Below, in pieces: positions 55,150 through 62,500 of a stretch of 64,000 nt of DNA. The DNA lies in NCBI GenBank assembly GCA_963730115.1, contig CAVSQM010000004.1, positions 434,001 through 498,000 of the forward strand. Reading direction: 5' to 3'. The first letter of the stretch is position 1; each line of letters begins with the position of its first letter. Position numbers and translations under genes: made by a program. The stretch is from DASQFQ01 sp963730115 (lineage in GTDB: Bacteria > Actinomycetota > Thermoleophilia > Solirubrobacterales > Solirubrobacteraceae). Under the pieces are notes generated by a model. That model did not search any database. It saw only the letters and a program-made list of their open reading frames with translations, and had not been told where the DNA came from.

Positions 55150-57145
55150 AGCTGCCCGAGATCGAGCTCGACGACCGGCGCTTCCAGGACCTCGTCTCGG
55201 AGGCGCGCCTGCGCATCAACCGCTCGTGCCCGGAGTGGACCGAGCACAACGTCTCGGATCCCGGCATCACGCTGATCGAGCTGTTCGCGTGGATGACGGA
55301 GATGACGATCTACCGGCTCAACCGCGTGCCGGACAAGCTCCACGTCACGCTGCTCGAGCTGCTCGGCATCCAGCTCGACGGCCCGAGCGCCGCGGCCGCC
55401 GACGTGCGCTTCCGCCTCGTCGAGCCGCCGACCGAGCCGGTGACGATCAGCGGCGGCGAGACCGAGGTCGCCACCCCGCGGACCGCCAACGAGGAGTCGA
55501 TCGTCTTCCAGGTCGACGACGACTTCACGATCCCCGCCATCCGCCCCGGCGCCTACGTGCTCCAGCGCGGCGGCCAGATCAAGGACATCGGCGTGGCCGA
55601 CGGCGAGGCGCGCCCGCAGGGCGCCGACCAGATGCCGTTCGGCAACCCGCCGGCGGTCGGCGACGCGCTCTACATCGGCTTCGACGAGCCGCTCGCGCGC
55701 CTGCATGTTCCAGATCGACGTCGACGCCTCGCCCGCGCGCGGCGCGGGCGTCAACCCCGAGGACCCGCCGCTGCGCTGGGAGGTCTCGCAGGGCGACAAC
55801 CAGTGGGAGGAGGCGCTCGTCCTCGAGGACCTCACCGGCGGCTTCAACTACGGCGCCGGCGCGGTCGAGCTCCAGCTCCCGTCGCGCTCCGCCGTGCAGC
55901 CCCTGGGCGGCCATCGCATGCACTGGCTGCGCTGCCGGATCGACGACAAGACGCGCCACGGCGGCGCGGCCACGACCTACACGCAGGCGCCCGAGATCTA
56001 CTCGATCACCGCCGCGCCGATCGGCGCGCTGCTGCCGACCTCGCACGCCGCGCAGGAGGTCAACGAGATGCTCGGCGTGTCCGACGGCACGCCCGGCCAG
56101 ACGTTCCCGATGCGCTTCAGCCCGGTGCTCAAGCCCGCACACCGGCGAGACGCTCGAGGTGCGCGACCCCGAGTCGGGCGACTGGGCCGCGTGGGAGCTG
56201 CGACCGGACTTCGTCACCTCGACGGAGTTCGACCGCCACTACACGCTCAACCCGGTCGGCGGCGAGATCGAGCTCGGCCCGGCGATCCGCGAGACCGACG
56301 GCGGCTGGACGCAGTACGGCGCGATCCCGCCCAAGGGCGCCGTCCTGCGCTTCACGCGCTACCGCCACGGCGGCGGGCGGCCCGGCAACGTCGCGTCCGG
56401 CGCGCTCAACGTGCTCCGCACGGCACTGCCCGGCGTCGACACGGTCACCAACCCGGTGGCCGCGAGCGGCGGCGTCGACGCCGAGGCGCTCGAGCACGCG
56501 CGCCAGCGCGCGGCGATGGAGATCCGCACGCGCTACCGCGCGGTCACCGCCGAGGACTTCGAGTTCCTGGCCGGCGAGGCGTCGCCGCGCGTCGCGCGCG
56601 CGGTCTGCGTGCCGCCGCAGACGACCGGCGGCCCCGTCCAGCTCCACCTCGTGCCGCAGCTGTTCCCGGCCGACCGCCAGCTCGCCTACGACGAGCTCGT
56701 CCCCGACGAGTCGCTGTTGCAGGAGGTCTCCGAGTACCTCGACGAGCGCCGGCTGATCGGCACCACGGTGCAGCTGCTGCCGTGCGCCTACCGCGGCCTG
56801 TCGGTGGTCGTGAACCTCCAGGCCTCGCCGCTCGCCGACACCGCGCGCGTGGAGGAGGACGTCGCGCACGCGCTCTACACGTACCTCAACCCGCTCGTGG
56901 GCGGCAACTCGACCGGGCCCGGCCAGGGCTGGGCGTTCGGGCGCGCGCTCAACCAGGGCGAGCTCTACGGCGTCGTCCACGCCGTCGACGGCGTCGAGTT
57001 CGTGAAGATCCTGCGCATCTACGAGACGAACCTGCAGACCGGCGAGCAGAACTCCAAGCCGGCCGGCAGCCACATCGTGCTCGAGCCCGACGAGCTGATC
57101 GCCTCGGCGTCGCACATCGTCAAGGCAACGCACCGGGAGACCTAG
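55146..57145 (+). CDS. Baseplate protein, gp6/J-like (Afp11/Pvc11 type), two frame changes
   Basis: About 666 residues. Opening LPEIELDDRRFQDLVSEARLRI is followed by PEWTEHNVSDPGITLIELFAWMTEMTIYRLNRVP, the family start for J/gp6-like putative baseplate assembly proteins. The middle (LQLPSRSAVQPLGGHRMHWLRCRIDD) and the C-terminal AASGGVDAEALEHARQRAAMEIRTRYRAVTAEDFEFLA complete it. Insertions near 55705 and 56140 break the frame. It starts at GTG 55146. It forms the wedge ring joining gp25 to tail protein I. Confidence 0.92.
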
Positions 57146-57154
57146 GGGATCGCC

Positions 57155-57802
57155 GTGGCGGACGGCGCGGGCAACGGCGCAGGGAGCGACTACAAGACCT
57201 TCATGGGTGCCGGCTTCGGCACCCTGCTGGTCCAGCTCTCGAGCGGCGCGAAGGAGACGCCGCCGAGCGCCTCGAGCCGCGCGTACCTGCGCGACGGCCT
57301 GCCGTCGATGTACGCGGACGGCGACTTCGGCATGCGCTTCGTCGGCGCGCTGGAGACGCTGCTCGACCCGATCGTCGCGATGCTCGACGCGCTGCCCGAG
57401 CACTTCGACCCGGACTACGCGCCGCGTCACATCTTGAACCTGCTGAGCGCGTGGCTCGGCGTCGACCTCGACGAGTCGCGCGCGATCTCGGTCCAGCGCG
57501 AGGTGATCCGGCGCGCCGCCGAGCTCGGCCAGCGGCGCGGGACCAAGGGCGGGCTGGAGCTCGCGCTGTCGCTCGCGTTCCCCGACACCCCCCTGCGGGT
57601 GGAGGACGAGGGCGGAGTGGTCTGGGAATCCGGAGCGAATGTGGAATCAAAACCGCCACAGTTCGTCGTGTATTGCGACAAGCCCGTTACCGAGGACGTT
57701 CAGGCCGCCATCGCACGTTGCATTGAGCAGTTCAAGCCGGTACACACCGCCTACCGGCTGCGCGTCAAAGCCCCGAAGAAGAAGCCACCACCTGAGTCAT
57801 GA
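57155..57802 (+). CDS. Phage tail protein I-like baseplate protein
   Basis: A 215-residue protein (Afp12/Pvc12 type): SRAYLRDGLPSMYADGDFGMRFVGALETLLDPIVAMLDALPEHFDPDYAP, WLGVDLDESRAISVQREVIRRAAELGQRRGTKGGLELALSLAF and a C-terminal FKPVHTAYRLRVKAP. It starts at GTG 57155. The last 200 bp are lower in GC than the neighbours. The stop overlaps the following gene, tying the structural cluster to the unusual membrane gene. Confidence 0.9.
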   Translation: MADGAGNGAGSDYKTFMGAGFGTLLVQLSSGAKETPPSASSRAYLRDGLPSMYADGDFGMRFVGALETLLDPIVAMLDALPEHFDPDYAPRHILNLLSAWLGVDLDESRAISVQREVIRRAAELGQRRGTKGGLELALSLAFPDTPLRVEDEGGVVWESGANVESKPPQFVVYCDKPVTEDVQAAIARCIEQFKPVHTAYRLRVKAPKKKPPPES

Positions 57803-60800
57803 GAGTTTGCTCCAGCTGCGGCCGCGAAAATCCCGACGACCGGGATTTCTGCGAATGCGGCGAGTATCTGCGCTGGGATCCCACGGGGGTTGTCCAGGCA
57901 GTCACCCCTGAGGTCTTGCAGGCCGCGCAGGAGCAGGCGCCGCCGGCCGCCGACGCGCCCGCCGCGCCTGCGCAGCCGGCCCAGCCGCAACAGCCCGCCG
58001 CGCCGCAGCCCCAGGCGCCCGCACCTGCCCAGCCGGCCGCGAGCCCGCACCCCGCGGCGCGTCCCGCACCTCCGCAGGCGCCGGCCGACCCCGGCAACGG
58101 CGCCGGTGTGCAGTCCGGCGACCCGCTCGCCGGCGCGGCGCCCCCGCCGGCCCAGCCACCCGCGCCCCCGGCGCCCGTCGCACCGCCGCCGGCCACGCTC
58201 GAGCAGCCTCCCGCCCCGGCCCCGGCCGCGCCCGCGCAGCCCGAGGAGCCGGACCCGGCGGCGATCACGCTGCGGATCCCGGAGGGCGAGCAGGTGCGCC
58301 TCGGCGAGACGCTCGCGACCGGCGTCGATCCCGGCGGCCGCACGCGCGTGCTCGCGCTCGTGCGCAACCAGAGCGGCATCGTCGACAACTACGAGCTGTC
58401 AGTGCGCGGACTGCCGGACGACTGGTGGTCGATCTTCCCGAACACGGTCTACCTCGTCCCGTTCGGCACCAGCGGCACGTACGAGCAGGAGGTGGAGATC
58501 CACCTCCACCCGCCGCGCACGCCGGAGGCCGAGGCGCGGATCTGGGAGCTCGAGGTCACCGGCGAGTCGAAGGCCTACAACCGGCAGGCCGCCAGCGCCC
58601 CGCTGCAGCTCGGCATCCAGCCGTTCGAGGAGCTCAAGACCAAGCTCGAGCCCGAGCGCGCCTCCGGCCGCCGCAAGGCCAACTACGAGGTCGCGGTCAA
58701 GAACACCGCCAACGCGCCGATCACCGTCGCGCTCGACCACGAGGATCCGGACAACGAGCTGAAGGTGGCCTTCAGCCCGCAGACGCTCGAGGTCCCCGCC
58801 GGCCAGACCGGCACGTCGCAGATGGAGGTGCGGCCGCCGCGCCAGAAGTGGATCGGCCGCCCGGAGGAGAAGCGCCTCACCGTGCACACGCGCACGGGCG
58901 AGGAGGCGCAGGCCATGAAGGCCGCCGCCGAGGCGCCGCCCGAGGAGGAGCTCGGCCTCGACGAGGAGGGCGAGCAGCAGGGCGCCGCCGGCAAGGCGGG
59001 CGGGCTGTTCAAGCGGCTCGGCGGCGCGCCGCCGAGCGCCAACGTCGGCCCGCAGGGCGTGCAGGTCACCGGCCCGCGGGCCCCGCGCGCGCCCTCGATC
59101 CCGAAGAAGAACCTCCAGCTCTCCCAGCTCAAGGCGCCCGGCGGCGGCGCGGCCCTCCCCAGCATCCCGCTGGCGCCGAACCAGGTCGTCTTCCGCCAGA
59201 AGGCGTGGCTGCCGTGGTGGATCATGATGCTGATCCCGCTGCTGATCCTGCTGGCGGTGCTGCTCTTCCTCTTCCTGCCGAAGAACGTCGCCGTGCCCGA
59301 GGTCACCGGGTCGACGTCGGCGTTCGAGGCCGAGCAGAAGCTGGTCAAGGCCGACCTCAAGCTCGCGCCCGCGCCGAAGGAGAAGGTCAGCACCGAGGCG
59401 CCGCCCGGCACCGTGATCGGCCAGACCCCGGCGGCCGGCGAGAAGGCGGAGAAGGACTCCGAGGTCGCGATCGAGATCGCGGTCGGCAACAACAAGGTCC
59501 AGGTCCCGAGCGTCGTCGGCCAGACCCAGGTCGAGGCGGAGAAGACGCTGCGCGAGAAGAACCTGACGATCGGCCAGCTGCAGCCGCAGCCGCCTGATCC
59601 CAAGGCGAAGATCTCGAGCCAGATCCCCGCGGCCGACGAGGTCGTCACCGAGGGCAAGCCGATCGACCTCTTCATGGCCACGATCAAGGACAAGAAGAAG
59701 AAGGACGGCGACGAAGAGGACGGAGGCGGCGGTGGTGGCGGCGGCGCGGCTGCGGCGGTCGCCCTGCCGGCGCTGGCCGGTCAGCCGCTCGCCGAAGCCG
59801 CGCAGAAGGCCGCCGACGCAGGGCTCGTGCCCGTCAAGGTCACGGAGTTCTCGGAGAAGAAGAAGGACGTGCTGATCCGCACCGAACCGGGCCCGGGCAC
59901 GAAGCTCGCGGCCGGCGCGAAGGTCAAGCTGGTCGTCTCCGGCGGCTCCCCGCAACTCGCGTACGACGACGGCAAGAACGTGCTGCTCGTCAACGGCGCG
60001 AACGGCAAACGCTTCCCCGCCGTCGCCAAGGGCCCGCAGGAGGAGACCGATCCGACGTTCTCGGCCGACGGGACGAAGGTCGCGTTCCTCAGCGACCGGC
60101 GGGTGTTCATCAAGGACCTGACGAAGCCCGACGAGACGCCGGTGGCGGTCACCGCGGCCGGCGAGAAGTTCAGCGACCCGGCGTGGGCGCCGACGGTCGA
60201 CTCCAACGTGCTTGCCCTGCTGCGCGACAAGAGCGCCGGAGGGCCGGACGCGGAGCGCACCAACCAGGACATGTGCTTCATGAAGGTGACGAAGGAGCTG
60301 GAGGCGCCCCAGTGCTTCGACGAGCCGAACTTCAACGTGCTGAAGGTCGTCCGCTGGGCACCCGACGGCAAGAGCGTCTACACGCTCGGCAGCGCGCCCA
60401 CCAAGTTCGGCATGGTCCGCTACAAGTCGAAGAAGGCATTCTCGCCCGAGCGCAAGGACTGGGGCAAGGGCAAGTTCGTCACCGACACCTCGGAGCCGAC
60501 GAAGGGCGTGATCGACTTCGCCATCTCGCCGGACGGCAAGCAGATGGTGGCGGTGGCCAACTTCGACAGCCCGACCTACCAGCTCTACCTCGGCAAGCCG
60601 AAGGACCTCCCGCTCACCGACGCCAAGCCGCTGGGCGTGACGGCGTGCAAGGCGACGTGGCGCTCGGACAGCAAGGAGGTCGCGGTCGTCCAGGCCGACG
60701 AGCTCTGCAAGCAGTCCAACGGCCAGATCGCGCGCCTCCCGGTCGCCGACCCGGGTAGGCAGCAGCGGATCGGCTTCATCGGCGACAACCCAGCGTTCCA

Positions 60801-60819
60801 GCCGCTGACGCTGGAGTAG
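57799..60819 (+). CDS. Zinc-ribbon / membrane / PASTA / beta-propeller protein
   Basis: A 1006-residue multidomain protein with no frame faults. Residues 4-20 hold a zinc-ribbon-like CSSCGRENPDDRDFCECG; 36-155 is a Pro/Ala linker; 160-365 holds two Ig-like domains (NYELSVRGLPDDWWSIFP; YEVAVKNTANAPITVALDHED). A membrane helix lies near 473-495 (WIMMLIPLLILLAVLLFLFLP). Three PASTA-like domains follow (VPEVTGSTSAFEAEQKLVKADL; VPSVVGQTQVEAEKTLREKNL; LPALAGQPLAEAAQKAADAGL), then a TolB/PD40-like beta-propeller (DPTFSADGTKVAFLSDRR; VIDFAISPDGKQMVAVANF). The first half would be cytoplasmic and the PASTA-propeller half outside. It may dock the injection particle to the envelope or sense cell-wall state. 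It starts at ATG 57799. Confidence 0.8.
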   Translation: MRVCSSCGRENPDDRDFCECGEYLRWDPTGVVQAVTPEVLQAAQEQAPPAADAPAAPAQPAQPQQPAAPQPQAPAPAQPAASPHPAARPAPPQAPADPGNGAGVQSGDPLAGAAPPPAQPPAPPAPVAPPPATLEQPPAPAPAAPAQPEEPDPAAITLRIPEGEQVRLGETLATGVDPGGRTRVLALVRNQSGIVDNYELSVRGLPDDWWSIFPNTVYLVPFGTSGTYEQEVEIHLHPPRTPEAEARIWELEVTGESKAYNRQAASAPLQLGIQPFEELKTKLEPERASGRRKANYEVAVKNTANAPITVALDHEDPDNELKVAFSPQTLEVPAGQTGTSQMEVRPPRQKWIGRPEEKRLTVHTRTGEEAQAMKAAAEAPPEEELGLDEEGEQQGAAGKAGGLFKRLGGAPPSANVGPQGVQVTGPRAPRAPSIPKKNLQLSQLKAPGGGAALPSIPLAPNQVVFRQKAWLPWWIMMLIPLLILLAVLLFLFLPKNVAVPEVTGSTSAFEAEQKLVKADLKLAPAPKEKVSTEAPPGTVIGQTPAAGEKAEKDSEVAIEIAVGNNKVQVPSVVGQTQVEAEKTLREKNLTIGQLQPQPPDPKAKISSQIPAADEVVTEGKPIDLFMATIKDKKKKDGDEEDGGGGGGGGAAAAVALPALAGQPLAEAAQKAADAGLVPVKVTEFSEKKKDVLIRTEPGPGTKLAAGAKVKLVVSGGSPQLAYDDGKNVLLVNGANGKRFPAVAKGPQEETDPTFSADGTKVAFLSDRRVFIKDLTKPDETPVAVTAAGEKFSDPAWAPTVDSNVLALLRDKSAGGPDAERTNQDMCFMKVTKELEAPQCFDEPNFNVLKVVRWAPDGKSVYTLGSAPTKFGMVRYKSKKAFSPERKDWGKGKFVTDTSEPTKGVIDFAISPDGKQMVAVANFDSPTYQLYLGKPKDLPLTDAKPLGVTACKATWRSDSKEVAVVQADELCKQSNGQIARLPVADPGRQQRIGFIGDNPAFQPLTLE

Positions 60820-60821
60820 CC

Positions 60822-62489
60822 GTGCTCTGCACGAGCTGCCGTCGTCAGCTCTCGCGGGGGGCCGACTACTGTGGCCACTGCGGGAATCCGGTGGCGGGTG
60901 CCGCCGAGCCGCTCGAGCTCGTCCTCGCCGACGAGACCCGCGTGCCGCTGGTGGGCGACATGACGATCGGGCGCGCACCGGGCAGCACCGTCGTGCTCGC
61001 CGACCCGAGCGTGTCGCGCGAGCACGCGCGCATCTCCCCCGACGGCAACGGCGGCGGGGCGCTCATCGAGGACGCGGGCTCGAGCGGCGGCACGATCGTC
61101 GACGGCGTCGCGATCACCGCGGTGACGCTGCTGCGCGACGGCCACCGGCTGCAGATCGGCGGGCAGACGCTGCGCGTCGAGCGCCGCCGCAACGAGGCCG
61201 AGGCCGGCCGCACGATCGTGGTCAGGCCCGGCGCGAGCCTCGTGGTGCCGTCGCTCGGACCGCCCGGCGTGGAGGCCGCGGCCACCCAGTTCGGGATGAA
61301 GCCGCGGGTGCGCTCGGGCTACGCGCTCAAGCGCCTCGACGCCAGCGAGGGCGCGAAGCGCTGGGTGCTGCGCGACCTCAACCGCGGCACGTTCCTGCGC
61401 CTCTCCGACAACGATGCCCATCTGTTCGAGCTGTTCGACGGCACGCACTCGCTGTCGGACCTGATCGGGATCGCCGAGCAGCGCTTCGGGCCCGCCGGCG
61501 CGCCGCGGCTCGCGCGGCTGCTGGCCGACCTCGGCGAGCGCGGCTACCTGGCCGGGGTGAGCGGCGCGGACGCGGTCGCCGAGGAGCCCAAGGGCTTCTT
61601 CCAGAAGCTCGTCAAGCCGCGGGAGAAGACGTTCGAGGGCGTCGGCCCCTGGTTCGACGGTCTGTACCGCCGCGGCGGCTGGGTGCTGTTCACCAAGCCG
61701 GCGCTGTCCTTCATCGCCGCGCTGATCGTCGCCGGGCTCGGCGCCTTCATCTACCTGATCGTCGGGCGCTACGGCACGCCGTTCGTGGTCGCGCAGCGGG
61801 TCGAGCTCGGCGCGCTGATCTTCCTGATCGGGCGCTTCCTGGTGGTGGCGGTGCACGAGACCGCGCACGGCCTCGCGATGGCGTCGTTCGGCCGCAAGAT
61901 CCACAAGGCCGGGCTGAAGCTCGTGGTGATCTTCCCCTACGCCTTCGTGGACACCTCGGAGGCGTGGTTCGAGCCGCGCAAGCGGCGCATCGCGATCAGC
62001 GCCGCGGGCCCGATCTCCGACTTCACGCTGGGCGGGATCTTCTCGATCTGCTGCGTGTTCGTGGAGGGCACGAACCGCGACGTGTTCTTCCAGCTCGCGT
62101 TCGCGGGCTACGTCGGCGCGTTCTTCAACCTCAACCCGTGGATCGACCGCGACGGCTACCACATGCTCGTCGACTATCTGCGCGAGCCGGGCCTGCGGCG
62201 GCGCGCGAAGGACCAGTTCAGCCGCCGCCTCTCGGGCCGCGGCCGCAGCACCGACTCGCCGGTGCTGGCCCGCTACTCGATCGCTGGGCTCGGTTGGTCG
62301 ATACTGGCAGCAGGCTTCGCCATCTTCATCTCACTCCGCTATGAGCCGATCATGTCCGCACTCGCTCCTTCCTGGGTCGTGTGGACCGTGCTCGGGACGC
62401 TGTGGCTGGCCCTCTTCATCCCGGTGTTCGTCGTCATCGGCAAGCCGCTCGTCGAGCGCGTGCGCGGCCCGAAGGCCGCGGCGGCGTGA
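60822..62489 (+). CDS. Zinc-ribbon / FHA / PqqD-like / site-2 protease (M50) membrane protein
   Basis: A 555-residue protein starting at GTG 60822. Residues 3-20 form a zinc ribbon (CTSCRRQLSRGADYCGHC). About 30-125 is an FHA domain (TIGRAPGSTVVLADPSVSREHARIS, DAGSSGGTIVDG), which binds phospho-Thr. About 165-245 resembles a PqqD-type peptide-binding fold (GAKRWVLRDLNRGTFLRLSDNDAHLFELFDG). The C-terminal half is polytopic and holds HETAH (residues 345-349) and NPWIDRDG (438-445), the zinc-binding motifs of intramembrane M50 proteases. It could cleave a membrane protein upon phosphorylation signals. The combination in an eCIS locus is new to me. Confidence 0.8.
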   Translation: MLCTSCRRQLSRGADYCGHCGNPVAGAAEPLELVLADETRVPLVGDMTIGRAPGSTVVLADPSVSREHARISPDGNGGGALIEDAGSSGGTIVDGVAITAVTLLRDGHRLQIGGQTLRVERRRNEAEAGRTIVVRPGASLVVPSLGPPGVEAAATQFGMKPRVRSGYALKRLDASEGAKRWVLRDLNRGTFLRLSDNDAHLFELFDGTHSLSDLIGIAEQRFGPAGAPRLARLLADLGERGYLAGVSGADAVAEEPKGFFQKLVKPREKTFEGVGPWFDGLYRRGGWVLFTKPALSFIAALIVAGLGAFIYLIVGRYGTPFVVAQRVELGALIFLIGRFLVVAVHETAHGLAMASFGRKIHKAGLKLVVIFPYAFVDTSEAWFEPRKRRIAISAAGPISDFTLGGIFSICCVFVEGTNRDVFFQLAFAGYVGAFFNLNPWIDRDGYHMLVDYLREPGLRRRAKDQFSRRLSGRGRSTDSPVLARYSIAGLGWSILAAGFAIFISLRYEPIMSALAPSWVVWTVLGTLWLALFIPVFVVIGKPLVERVRGPKAAAA

Positions 62490-62500
62490 GGAGGTGAACG

